From NCBI RefSeq assembly GCF_001942465.1, contig NZ_MKJY01000333.1, positions 1-64,000 on the forward strand: a stretch of DNA of 64,000 bases, in the 5' to 3' direction. The translations under genes and the position numbers were made by a program. How positions within the stretch are numbered: the stretch's first letter is position 1; every line of letters begins with the position of its first letter. The DNA comes from Actinomadura sp. CNU-125 (GTDB lineage Bacteria > Actinomycetota > Actinomycetes > Streptosporangiales > Streptosporangiaceae). This document shows, one piece after another, positions 55,481-64,000 of the stretch. The notes under the pieces are model-generated. The model made no database searches and was not told the origin of the DNA. It saw nothing but the letters and a program-made list of their open reading frames with translations.

Positions 55481-56755
55481 TCAGACTCCGATCTGGGAGT
55501 ACGTACCCGTACCGTCCTGCCTGCCGCTGGAGTACTGGCGGATGAACTCCCCGTCCGCGTACCGGTCGTGGCCCATCATGGAGCCGGTGTACTTGTTCTG
55601 GACGCCGATCTTGTCGGAGCCGGGTACGTCGCGGTAGATGTAGAACCGTTGGAGGTCGTCCTCCGTGCACGAGACCGTCATCAGGACCGCCCGTTCGGTG
55701 GCCGCGTTCTGCGCGGGGATGGTCGCGCACCCGCCGTTGCCCCAGTTCCACAGGGTCGCCTCGAGGACCCCGTTGTGCTCCGTCACGTTGCACAGCCGCC
55801 AGTTGTCCAGGTGGGCGCTGAAGATCGTCGAGGGCCGCAGGCGGACACCGTCGTTCGCCAGGAGCGGCGCGCCCCAGGACAGGGGCTTCCCGGGTACAGC
55901 GATCTTGTAGGCGGCGGAGCTGCAGTTGAGAGCGGCCCGCGCGCTTTGTCCGGTGGCCTTGGGCTGTTCGGTGGACGTGCCGGTGGGGCGCTGCGCGCGG
56001 CGGTCCTGGATCTGCTTCGCCGTCGGTGCCACCGCGCCCGCCGGGTGCTCGGCGTTCGCGGCGGGGGCGGCGCAGTCCAGCAGGGTCTGTGCCTCGGCCA
56101 TGATGCTGTCGGCGGGCACCGTGTCCTCGCAGCGCACCGCCCCCTCTTCGAGGGTGGTGTAGGTGGTGTAGCTGCCGCTGTCGGGCCCCTCGATCCACTT
56201 CAGGGCATAGGTGCCGTCGTCCAGTTGGACACGGTTGCAGTTGAGGCTTCCGTAGGTGCCGGTGACTTTCTTCGTTCCCTTGTAGAGGCCGTAGTAGCCG
56301 GGCTCACGGAAGTTCCACGTGATCGATTGCGAAGTGTTGCTGGTGGAGGAGTAGTTCACCTGCACGTTCAGGCCCGCGCTCGCGCCGACCATGCCGAGGG
56401 CTTCGACGGCGAAACTGCCCTGGACGCTGCCGTTGAAGCCGACGGAGACCGAGATGGTCGTCTGGGTGCTGGTGGTGATGGTCTGGGTCCCGGTCGTGCC
56501 CTGGGTGACGTACCAGCCCTTGAAGTGGGTGATCGTCGGGGAGACTTCGACGCTCTTGATGATCGGGTGGCGCTTGCCGAGATCGGCCGAGGTACAGGCC
56601 TGGCCGGGTTCGGCCACCTGTTGGGCGGCGGGCTCGGCCGGTGCGGCGGCGGCCGGTGAGACCGCCGGTCCCATGGCGATGATCGCGCAGGTGGCCGAGG
56701 CGGCAACGGCGGTGAGTGTTCTGCCTGTGCGCCTGGTGGGTCTTGTGGAGCGCAT
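55481..56755 (-). CDS. Secreted two-domain protein: beta-rich N-domain plus lectin-like C-domain
   Basis: 424 residues, intact; ATG behind GAAGGA. Sec signal peptide (LTAVAASATCAIIAMGPAVS-PAAA). Residues 75-190 are long Ser/Thr/Val/Asn-rich alternating strands (TITTSTQTTISVSVGFNGSV, GLNVQVNYSSTSNTSQSITW), the pattern of aerolysin/ETX-type pore-forming proteins or of adhesive beta proteins. A Pro/Ala linker at about 250-285 leads to a C-terminal domain (TIFSAHLDNWRLCNVTEHNG, YIYRDVPGSDKIGVQNKYTG) with beta-trefoil-like repeats. It is divergent from a NucA/NucB-type DNase gene by 108 bp. The pore or lectin role is inference from pattern only. Confidence 0.7.
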   Translation of the reverse strand: MRSTRPTRRTGRTLTAVAASATCAIIAMGPAVSPAAAAPAEPAAQQVAEPGQACTSADLGKRHPIIKSVEVSPTITHFKGWYVTQGTTGTQTITTSTQTTISVSVGFNGSVQGSFAVEALGMVGASAGLNVQVNYSSTSNTSQSITWNFREPGYYGLYKGTKKVTGTYGSLNCNRVQLDDGTYALKWIEGPDSGSYTTYTTLEEGAVRCEDTVPADSIMAEAQTLLDCAAPAANAEHPAGAVAPTAKQIQDRRAQRPTGTSTEQPKATGQSARAALNCSSAAYKIAVPGKPLSWGAPLLANDGVRLRPSTIFSAHLDNWRLCNVTEHNGVLEATLWNWGNGGCATIPAQNAATERAVLMTVSCTEDDLQRFYIYRDVPGSDKIGVQNKYTGSMMGHDRYADGEFIRQYSSGRQDGTGTYSQIGV

Positions 56756-56863
56756 CGTCGTCCTTCCCTCTTCTTACGGCTGGGCGGGCCCGGCCGGTGG
56801 TGGCAGCGGGGTCTGACAGACGATCATGTCTATATGACGCCGAAAAGAAAAGAGAGACCGCCC

Positions 56864-58072
56864 GTGAAACGCGTCAGACGCGTGCTGGCCGCGTTGGTTT
56901 CACTCGCCCTCGCCGGAGCCCTTCTCACCCTGGGCGCCTCGTCGGCCGCCGCCGCACCGGCCGAGAGCCGGGTGACTCCTCGCGGCCACGGCACATGCGC
57001 GGTCACCGCTCCCGGCTCCAGACTCCAGCGCCAGGGCGCGGCCTGGACCTGCCTCAAGGTGGCAGGACCCGACCCCGCCCCTGCCCGCGCCGCCGCCCCG
57101 GCGGACCTGTGCGCCGATCCCTCCGGTAACCGTGTCGTCTCCACGCGCCACGCGTACTGCACGCGGGAGAGCGTCAGGTACGCGCTCCTCGACGACAAGG
57201 GGCAGGAGATCGGCCACGCCCTGGTCGCTATCGTGGCCCCGGCCGACCTCAAAGCCGTCGCGGGTGCTCAGTGGCGCGAGGACATCAGCGTTTTCGTCGC
57301 CGATATGACGCCCAACATCCCCGGTGTGACGCTGGCCCTGAGTTCCACCTGCAGCGGTCAGTGCATCGCGGGAGCACCGGCGTGGGGCGGCGCACCCGTG
57401 GTGCTGCGCGCCAACGAGAAAAAGGAAGGCACCCTCACTTACAGCTCCACCGTCGCCAACGGAGCCATCTCGTTCATCCAGCCCACCTACCAGGTGCAGG
57501 GGGAAATCCTCGGCGCGACGCCCATACATGTCAGCGGAAGCTGGTACGGCCCCGAGGTGCGTTGTGATGCGGCGGTCGGCAACGGCCCCGGGTGCATCGT
57601 CATGGGCCATCTGGCCAACGTGACCTTGCGCAAATCCCTCTACGGCGCCGCCGCCGTCGCCTACGAGTGGGCACAGAAGAACCTCACGGCCAACAACTTC
57701 GGCACCGCCGACAAACCGCTCCTACGTGACGCCAACAAAACGAACGCGGAAAACAGGCGTAAGCAGTCCTGCACGATGGGCCCGCTGCCCTTCAGACCCG
57801 ATCCCACGGTCATAAACGACTCTTGCGACGAGTTCCCCTTCGCCAGCTCCACGCAGGGCGGCACGAACGGTTCCCTGTGCGCGGAGATCATTCCCCGGCA
57901 GGTCAACGGCGTATGGAGCGTCAAACTCGTACGGGGCACCCTGGGTGCGCCCTGTATACGGGCCCACGTCCCCCTGAACGAGAACACGGGTGCGGGAGGC
58001 GAACTCGGCCGTGCAGTCGTGTCCGACCGCATCATCGACCACGAGTGGTACCAAGTGATCATCGTTCCGTAA
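56864..58072 (+). CDS. Secreted NucA/NucB-type deoxyribonuclease domain protein
   Basis: 402 residues from GTG 56864, chosen because AGAGAG lies eight bases upstream; ATG 56834 has no ribosome site. Signal peptide VLAALVSLALAGALLTLGAS-SAAAA. A central beta-rich domain (DISVFVADMTPNIPGVTLAL, CSGQCIAGAPAWGG, TYQVQGEILGATPIHVSGSW) is followed by the nuclease domain: NRRKQSCTMGPLPFRPD, the family hallmark CDEFPFASSTQGG with its acidic residues, and NENTGAGGELGRAVV (EN motif), ending HEWYQVIIVP. NucA/NucB-type enzymes are secreted DNases of sporulation, competence or toxin effectors. It pairs divergently with the beta-rich lectin-like protein. Confidence 0.82.
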   Translation: MKRVRRVLAALVSLALAGALLTLGASSAAAAPAESRVTPRGHGTCAVTAPGSRLQRQGAAWTCLKVAGPDPAPARAAAPADLCADPSGNRVVSTRHAYCTRESVRYALLDDKGQEIGHALVAIVAPADLKAVAGAQWREDISVFVADMTPNIPGVTLALSSTCSGQCIAGAPAWGGAPVVLRANEKKEGTLTYSSTVANGAISFIQPTYQVQGEILGATPIHVSGSWYGPEVRCDAAVGNGPGCIVMGHLANVTLRKSLYGAAAVAYEWAQKNLTANNFGTADKPLLRDANKTNAENRRKQSCTMGPLPFRPDPTVINDSCDEFPFASSTQGGTNGSLCAEIIPRQVNGVWSVKLVRGTLGAPCIRAHVPLNENTGAGGELGRAVVSDRIIDHEWYQVIIVP

Positions 58073-58205
58073 CCGCGACGAGCCGCGAGTCCTGGAGGAA
58101 CGCGACGGACCTGACGCTGCATTGGGACGTGGCCGGTGTTCGCGGAACGATGGGTGCCGAGGCCGCGGGCTTCGTCGACCTGCCGCCGGTCCGTTCGTAG
58201 TGCGA

Positions 58206-58247
58206 GTGGTCACGCGATCGGGCCTTCCTGCCCGACCGCGTGACCAC
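58206..58247. terminator. Long perfect-stem hairpin, bidirectional terminator
   Basis: GTGGTCACGCG pairs with CGCGTGACCAC (11 bp) and continues inward as TCGGGC/GCCCGA after one mismatch, with loop CTTCCT. It lies about 130 bp past the DNase stop and separates it from the minus-strand genes beyond. Confidence 0.7.
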
Positions 58248-58365
58248 GGAGGTCGGCCGGTGGCGGCGGTGAGGGCGGGCAGGTAGCCACCGGCAGCCGG
58301 GCGCGGGTGAAACACCCGCCGCCCCGTTCACGCGGTTCGGGAGAGTCGGTGCGTTCGTGGAGGGC

Positions 58366-58770
58366 TCAACCCGCCCGGTACGCGCCGAACACGGACGGGA
58401 CGAGAATGCCGGGATCGGCGGCGCACACTTCGCCGATGGCCCGGACGACCGGGCCGGCCACCGCGTACTGGATGGCCTTGGACTTCTCGGGCCGGCGACC
58501 GGGTCGAGGGCCTCCATGTTCAGCACCACCCGGGGAGCGCCCTCGATCTCGATCCGCCACCCGTCGTGGCCGCCGAACCCGGGCTGCTCGGGTCCGATTC
58601 GCCACAGGCACCGGACGGTGGCCAGCCGGGTGCCGTTCTCGTCGACCCCGCTCCACTGCCAGCGCACGGCGCACACGGTTCCCGCCGGGACGACCCCCGC
58701 GGGAACGGTGAGGTCGTCGGGCGTCGTGGCGACGGCGTGGTCGCTCACAACGGTCGCCACGGGCGGCCGG
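58366..58770 (-). pseudogene. DapB-like dihydrodipicolinate reductase-family C-terminal remnant
   Basis: ATTPDDLTVPAGVVPAGTVC, VRWQWSGVDENGTRLATVRC, LWRIGPEQPGFGGHDGWRIE and, after a shift near 58490, KSKAIQYAVAGPVVRAIGEV and CAADPGILVPSVFGAYRAG. This matches the C-terminal half of the long dihydrodipicolinate reductase-like proteins found in CoA-ester catabolic clusters. The NAD-binding half is absent: similarity stops at about 58770, just beyond the transporter stop. Confidence 0.65.
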
Positions 58771-58783
58771 AGATCTTCCCTCG

Positions 58784-60133
58784 TCAGGCGGCCGGCCGGT
58801 GGGCGAGTCCGAGGTCGGCGCCTTTGGGTTCCTTGACCGCGCTGACGGCGGCCAGGGAGATCACGCAGAGCACCATGATGTACGCGCCGACGGAGTAGGC
58901 GCTTCCCGTGCTCTCCACCAGCGCCTTGGCGATGGTGGGGGCGAACGCCCCGCCGAGGATGGCGCCCAGGGCGTAGCCGATGGCGACGCCCGAGTAGCGC
59001 ACCGAGGCGGGGAACATCTCGGCGTACATGGCCGACATGGGCCCGTACGACAGGCCGAGGCCGAAGGTCAGTACGACGATGGCGGTGGCGAAGAGCCAGA
59101 TGTCGCGGGTCTCCATCAGCATGAAGAGGGGGATCATCCACACGAACACGGCGGCGTAGCCGATCTGGAAGGTGCGGACGCGGCCGATCCGGTCGGACAG
59201 CACCCCCGCGTACAGGGTGAAGGCCAGCCAGCCGAACGCGCCGGCGACGGTGCAGAGCAGGACCGACGGTCTGGAGTGGCCGAGCGACTCGGTGCCGTAG
59301 CCGATGAAGTAGGCGATGAGAAGGTAGCCCGCCGCGTTGTTGGCCACGAAGATCAGCGCGGTGAGCAGCACGTTCTTGCTGTCGCTGCGGACGAGGTCGC
59401 GCAGCGGCGCCGAGGACGTCCTGGTGCGCTCGCGCAGTTCGTGGAAGACGGGGCTCTCGTCCACGGCCCGCCGCACCAGGTACCCGATGATGATCAGGAT
59501 CAGGGAGAGCAGGAACGGCACTCGCCATCCCCACGACTGGAACTGCTCCTTGGTGGTGAGCGTGCTCATGATCCACAGGACGCCGGTGGCGAGGATGAGG
59601 CCGATCGGCACGCCGATCTGCGGGAAAGAGCCGAACAGCCCGCGGCGGCCGCGCGGCGCGTGTTCCACCGACAGCAGGGCGGCGCCGCCCCATTCGCCGC
59701 CCGCGGAGAAGCCCTGCACGATGCGCAGGAGGACGAGGGCGACGGGCGCCGCGACGCCGATGCCGACGTAGGTCGGCAGCAGGCCGACGGCCGTGGTGGC
59801 CGTGCCCATGAGGAGCAGCGTCAGGACGAGCATGCGCTTGCGGCCCAGCCGGTCGCCGAACCGGCCGGCGATGATCGCGCCGAGCGGCCGGAAGAGGAAG
59901 CTGATGCCGATCGTGGACAGCGAGATGAGCGACGCCATGCCGGAGCCCTCTTCGTCCACCGGCGCGAAGAACAACGGCCCGAACACCAGGCTCGCGGCCT
60001 GGGCGTAGATGAAGAAGTCGTACCACTCGATGGTGGTGCCGGCGAGCGTGCCGGCGAGGACCTTGCGGTCATCACGCGTCATGGACCGGGCGTCGTGCGT
60101 CGCGGGTGGAGGTTGCGACAGTTCTTTCGTCAC
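58784..60133 (-). CDS. MFS transporter of the metabolite:H+ symporter (MHS/ProP-like) group
   Basis: 449 residues from GTG 60133 with GGAG seven bases upstream; GTGA overlap with the preceding oxidoreductase. Twelve helices. Family hallmarks: AGTLAGTTIEWYDFFIYAQA near the N-terminus, RPLGAIIAGRFGDRLGRKRM (motif A), RIVQGFSAGGEWGGAALLSV, FGSFPQIGVPIGLILATGVL and SWGWRVPFLLSLILIIIGYL. MHS proteins import organic acids such as shikimate, ketoglutarate or alkanoates. Coupling to the FAD/Fe-S oxidoreductase suggests uptake of that enzyme's 2-hydroxy-acid substrate. Long open frames upstream in the same phase are not part of it. Confidence 0.9.
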   Translation of the reverse strand: MTKELSQPPPATHDARSMTRDDRKVLAGTLAGTTIEWYDFFIYAQAASLVFGPLFFAPVDEEGSGMASLISLSTIGISFLFRPLGAIIAGRFGDRLGRKRMLVLTLLLMGTATTAVGLLPTYVGIGVAAPVALVLLRIVQGFSAGGEWGGAALLSVEHAPRGRRGLFGSFPQIGVPIGLILATGVLWIMSTLTTKEQFQSWGWRVPFLLSLILIIIGYLVRRAVDESPVFHELRERTRTSSAPLRDLVRSDSKNVLLTALIFVANNAAGYLLIAYFIGYGTESLGHSRPSVLLCTVAGAFGWLAFTLYAGVLSDRIGRVRTFQIGYAAVFVWMIPLFMLMETRDIWLFATAIVVLTFGLGLSYGPMSAMYAEMFPASVRYSGVAIGYALGAILGGAFAPTIAKALVESTGSAYSVGAYIMVLCVISLAAVSAVKEPKGADLGLAHRPAA

Positions 60134-62795
60134 GGTGAACTCCGTTCCTTCTCCTCGGTTCTGGTGGCGCGTTCGAGCGCGACCAGAGCGGACTCGTAGG
60201 GGTGCCCGGTGGCGTGCTGGAGGCCGATCTCGCAGGGGCGGTTGCCGCTCAGGTAGGCGTCGGCCGTGAGCCGGGAGACCTCGGCGGCCTCCGCCCGGGT
60301 GGCGCTCTCGGTCAACTCGCGGTGCAGGAAGCCGCGGTCTCCGGCGAACCCGCAGCAGGTGGCGTTGATCGGCTCGACCGCCTCCGCCGCGAGCGCCGCC
60401 GCGACGGCGCGCAGGTCGCCGGTGTTGCCGAGGTGGTTCGTCGCGCAGGTCGGATGCAGGACGGCCCGTCCCAGACGGCGCGTGACGGTGAGCTTCGGCA
60501 GGAGGTCGGTGCGCGCCCAGGTGAGCGCGTCGACCACGGTCAGGGCCGCGTGCCGTGCACGGTTGCCGCCGGACAGCACGGCCGTCATCTCGCGAAGGAC
60601 GCCCAGCGTGCAGGAACTGGAGTCCAGCACGACGGGCAGCCGCCCACCGTCGGTCCATCGCCACAGCCGTTCCACCAGGTCGTTGGCGGCGTAGGCGTGG
60701 GCGGCGCGGTGGCCCTTGCTGTTCCAGACGGTGCCGCAGCAGGTCCCGGCGACGCCGGGCGGCGTCCAGAGCACGACGCCCGCCCGTTCGGCGAGAGCGG
60801 GCAGCGCGGACGTCACGGTGGTGGCGTCCGCCGCGCCCGGTGGGGCGCCGAAGATCCGGTTGACGCAGGAGGGGACGTACACCGCCGCCGTTCCCGCCGG
60901 TCTCGGGCCGCGCCCGCGCCGCGCCGGCGCGGGGCCGGGCGTCGCGGCCAGCCATTCCGGGACCTGGGCCGTTCCCAGGACCCTGCGCGCCAGCAGGGTC
61001 GCCGCCCGGACGGACCGGTCGCCCGCGATGTCGGCCAGCGGCCGCGCCAGGCGCAGCAGGGTGCGCGTCAGCCGTTCCGCCGCGGACCAGTTCCGGGCGA
61101 GGGCCAGCGCGACCCGTTCGGCTCCGCCGCGGTGGCGCCGATGCCGCAGGTCCTTCATCGCCTGCCCGGTGTCGATGCCGACCGGGCACGCCGTGGCGCA
61201 GGACCCGTCGCCGGCGCAGGTCTCGACGGCCGCGTAGCCGTACTCCTTCTCCAGTTCGGCGTCCGAACCGCCCCGGCGGGCGATCTCCCGTTGCAGGACG
61301 ATGCGCTGGCGCGGGGTAGTGGTCAGCTCCCGGCTCGGGCACACCGGCTCGCAGAAGCCGCATTCGATGCACGCGTCCAGCAGGGGGTCCACGGTCGGGA
61401 GGACCTTGAGGTCGCGCAGGTGGGAGCGGGGGTCGTCGGAGAACAGCACGCCGTCGCCGAGGATGCCGACGGGGTCGAAGGCGTGCTTGACCCGGCGCAT
61501 CAGCGCGGTCAGCCGGGGGCCCCACTCGCGTTCGAGGAACGGGGCCATGTTGCGCCCCGTGCCGTGCTCGCCCTTGAGAGAGCCGTCGAACCGGTCCACC
61601 ACGAGCGCGACGATCTCCTCCAGGCATCGGGCGTACCGGTCGACGTCGTCGGGCACGGCGGGGTCGAACACCATGGTGAAGTGCAGGTTTCCCGCCGAGG
61701 CGTGCCCGGCGACCGAGGCGTCGAACCGGTGGGCGGCGAGGATGCCGCGCAGCGCGACGGCCGCCTCGGCGATGCGCGGCGGCGGCACGCAGACGTCCTC
61801 GCCGAGCAGGATCGTGCCCGCCGGGCGGTTCGCGCCCAGTGCGGTGAGGAGACCTTTGCGCACGGCCCAGTAACCGTTGGCGACGCGGCGGTCCCGGGTG
61901 AACCCGCCGTGCAGGACGGCGCCGTCGACGATCTCGCGGGCCGCGTGCTCGAAGCGGTCGAGCGCGGCCTGGTCGGAGGTGCGGAACTCCACCAGCAGCC
62001 CGGCGTCGTCCTCGCCGATGTCGTGCATCCAGTCGGGGGCCCCGCCGATGGATCGGGTGGAACGCAGCGACAGGCCGTCCATCAGCTCCGCCGCTTTCGC
62101 GCCGAGGCCCATCAGCGCGGGCACGACCGCCGAAGCGGCGGCCAGGTCGGCGAAGTGGAGGAAGGCGGTCGTCTTCCAGCGCAGGTCGGGGACGGTACGG
62201 AAGCTGATCTCCTCCAGGAATCCCAGCGTCCCCTGGGAGCCGACGAGGAGCCCGCGGACGATCTGCGCCGGGGAGTCGCCGTCGAGGAAGGCGTCGAGCC
62301 GGTAGCCGTTGGTGTTCTTGATCGCGAACTTGCTCCGGATCCGCGCGGCGAGCTCCGGATCGGCGCGGATCTCGTCGCGGATCGCGCGGAGCCGGTCGAC
62401 CAGCTCGGGTTCGTCCCGGGCGAGGCTCCGGTCGCGTCCGGCGCCGCGGTGTCGACCCGGGTGCCCGAGGGGAGCACGACCCGCAGGGACTCGACCGTCC
62501 GGTACGCGTTGGCGTGGACGCCGCTGGTCATGCCGCTGGAGTTGTTGGCCACCACTCCGCCCACGCACGCCGCCGCGCCGCTGGCCGGGTCGGGGCCGAG
62601 GACGCGCCCGTACCGGGCGAGCCGTGCGTTCGCGCGGCTCAGGACGACGCCGGGCGCGCTCCGCAGGATCCGGCCGTCCTCCTCCACCCGCGCGCGGTCG
62701 AAGTGCCGGCGTACGTCGAGCAGGATGTCGTCGCCCTGCGCCTGGCCGTTGAGGCTGGTCCCGGCGGCGCGCATGACCACGCTCGCGCCGGGTGC
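60130..62795 (-). pseudogene. FAD-binding and Fe-S oxidoreductase (D-lactate/2-hydroxyacid dehydrogenase type), head missing and one frameshift
   Basis: About 890 residues remain. PCMH-type FAD domain: RAAGTSLNGQAQGDDILLDV and GGVVANNSSGMTSGVHANAY in one frame; after a shift near 62440, RSKFAIKNTNGYRLDAFLDG, LLVGSQGTLGFLEEISFRTV and GEHGTGRNMAPFLEREWGPR in another. Then two [4Fe-4S] sites (CIECGFCEPVCPSRE and CAGDGSCATACPVG) and a heterodisulfide-reductase-like end with CCG motifs GTCCGTVWNSKG and TCCGFAGDRGF. It resembles large Dld/GlcD-GlcF fusions that oxidise D-2-hydroxy acids to the quinone pool. Similarity starts only at about 62795, so the first 50-70 residues are lost where a headless PucR gene begins. 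Confidence 0.85.
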
Positions 62796-63826
62796 CCGAC
62801 CACGCCATGCCCCACCACCTCACCGACGAGCTCTGGCGCGGCGACTCGGTGCGGCTCATCCGGCGCGACGGCTACCTGCCCCGGCTCGCCGTCGTGATCC
62901 GCGCCGGCGACACCGCCCTCGGGTCGCTGTGGGCGGTCTTCCCGGACGAGAAGTCGATCGGCGACTGCGAGGCCGTGCTCGCCACCGCGGCCAAGCTCGC
63001 CGCGCTGCACCTGCTCACGGTCCGCCGGCACATGGACGCCGAGCAGGACGGCCGCAACACCGCGCTCCAGACGGCCCTCCACCATCCCGGCCGCACCGAC
63101 CACGCGCTGCCCCTGCCGGGGACGCTGCTCTGCCTGGCCGAGGCCGCGGACGCCGGCCACCGGCCCGACCACCGCGCGAGCCTGCTGCGCGCCCTCGGCC
63201 TGCTGGAGACCGACGCCCGGTCCCTCGGCCACGAGCCCACCGTCAGCATGCTCAACGAGCGGTTGTACGTGCTGCTCTCGGCGACGCCAACCGGCTCGGT
63301 GACCGTCTCCGCCCTGTCGACCCACTTCCACCGGCGGGCGACCCGCCTCCTGCACACGAACCTGCTGATCGTCCGCAGCGGGCCCGTCGACGACGCCGAC
63401 GGGCTGCGCCGGGCACGCGACGACCTGGACCACGCCATCGGCCACCTGCGCGACGCGGGCGCCCGCCCGGGAAGCTACGCGGCGCGCGAGTTGCACGGCG
63501 AGATCGTCCGGCAGCGGCTGTTCCACGCCGTGCGTGCCGACCCGGGGCTGCGGACGGAGTTCGGTCGGGCCGTCGTCGCGCACGACCTCGCGAACGGCAC
63601 CGCCTACCGGGCCACCCTGCTCTCCTACCTCAGGAATTTCGGAGACGTGCGAGCGGCGGGCGCAGAGCTGACGCTGCACGAGAACACCGTCCGCAAGCGG
63701 GTCGGGCGCGCGCAGAAACTGTTCGGCTTCTCCCTGCGGAACCCGACCCACCGCTTGCTGCTCGAACTGGAACTCGGAGCGGGGATTCCGAACACCGCAC
63801 CCGGCGATCCGGAGGCGCCCGGCTGA
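62796..63826 (+). pseudogene. PucR/CdaR-type regulator, N-terminus missing
   Basis: About 343 residues. The first part (LWRGDSVRLIRRDGYLPRLA, ALGSLWAVFPDEKSIGDCEA) looks like the second half of a GAF or sensor domain. It is followed by a GGDEF-like/PucR central region (TVSMLNERLYVLLSATPTGS) and the conserved C-terminal HTH: ATLLSYLRNFGDVRAAGAEL, TLHENTVRKRVGRAQKLFGF. The normal start of such regulators is absent, and the frame begins in GC-rich sequence at the junction with the oxidoreductase. The HTH part is complete, so a truncated but DNA-binding product is conceivable if translated from ATG 62792 or 62807. It would have regulated the divergent oxidoreductase/transporter genes. Confidence 0.75.
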
Positions 63827-63925
63827 CCGCGGGCGACCCTCCGCACCGGCGGGAACGGAATCCTCATGGCTTCGGCGCCGCCGTGCGGCCTAGGGCGGGG
63901 CGAGGCGTCTACGGGAAGTGGCCGT

Positions 63926-64000
63926 TCACAAGATGGACAGGCCCAGAGCGTGGTCGAGTTGCCAGGCGGTCGAGACCAGGACCGCGGTGCACAGGCCGGC
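63926..64000 (-). CDS. C-terminal end of a gene entering from the right (partial)
   Basis: The minus-strand frame reads AGLCTAVLVSTAWQLDHALG then LSIL and TGA. The hydrophobic composition suggests the last helix of a membrane protein. Too short to identify. Confidence 0.4.
   Translation of the reverse strand, partial: AGLCTAVLVSTAWQLDHALGLSIL

Noticed and set aside
58784..61627. Single 947-codon fusion of a transporter with an upstream domain
   Set aside because: The N-terminal 500 residues are the wrong-frame shadow of the FAD/Fe-S gene. The transporter has its own GTG and ribosome site at 60133.
1..64000. CRISPR arrays, tRNA or rRNA genes, riboswitches
   Set aside because: No regularly spaced repeats, tRNA-like cloverleaf with CCA-type end or rRNA core sequence was noticed by eye. 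A dedicated RNA search was not possible, so small RNAs are not excluded.

Overview
The window is high-GC DNA (roughly 70 percent, strong third-position G/C, many GTG starts) with the gene repertoire of a filamentous actinomycete: F420-type luciferase-like oxidoreductases, FCD-type GntR regulators, CaiB-type CoA transferases, DUF35 proteins, P450, DUF5997/LysR-domain pairs, DUF6368, DUF6924 and CsoR. A member of the Streptosporangiales/Thermomonosporaceae or a relative is plausible, but the genus cannot be read from the sequence. No rRNA, tRNA or CRISPR array was seen.

Layout. 1-3039: a metal-stress style block with CsoR, three CsoR-type operators, a His-rich DUF4396 membrane protein and a BlaI/M56-peptidase pair. 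3286-8076: a headless asparagine synthetase, a duplicated-domain DUF6924 protein, an unknown protein and YccF. 8488-17345: an acyl-CoA catabolic island (acyl-CoA dehydrogenase, APH-like kinase and enoyl-CoA hydratase in one coupled operon, plus a second crotonase, a CoA transferase, two LLM oxidoreductases and a short-chain dehydrogenase). 18395-25959: a LacI-controlled glycoside-utilisation cluster (solute-binding protein, GH43, GH2, a transporter piece, GH3). 26056-30879: an intact stretch with a secreted protein, a four-gene membrane operon containing orphan heme-copper oxidase subunit III and IV homologues, a divergent TetR and a membrane protein. 31169-36842: a LysR-domain protein with DUF5997, then a three-gene MoxR/vWA cassette whose vWA protein also carries HExxH. 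37103-42871: MarR/methyltransferase, an IS256-type remnant whose candidate inverted repeats enclose a NUDIX gene, a second NUDIX gene, resolvase and kinase remnants, and small hypotheticals. 43527-54296: a LuxR-type regulator with an S9 peptidase, then a second lipid or steroid-like CoA-ester region (adenylate-forming ligases, dehydrogenase, P450, TetR, DUF35, thiolase, two GntR paralogues, hydratase). 55481-58072: two divergent secreted proteins, one beta-rich with a lectin-like tail and one NucA/NucB-type DNase. 58366-63826: MHS transporter, FAD/Fe-S oxidoreductase and PucR regulator.

The most striking property is decay. About twenty frameshifts, a nonsense codon, a lost start codon and at least ten places where one gene is cut off and joined directly to an unrelated gene are concentrated in the catabolic clusters, while neighbouring blocks (26056-30879, 35514-38321, 55481-58072) are clean. 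Many frameshifts look like loss of one base from a G or C doublet, so unpolished long-read error is a serious rival explanation for those. It does not explain the gene-to-gene junctions. Several very long open frames that run across these junctions are products of high GC and should not be read as genuine multidomain fusions.
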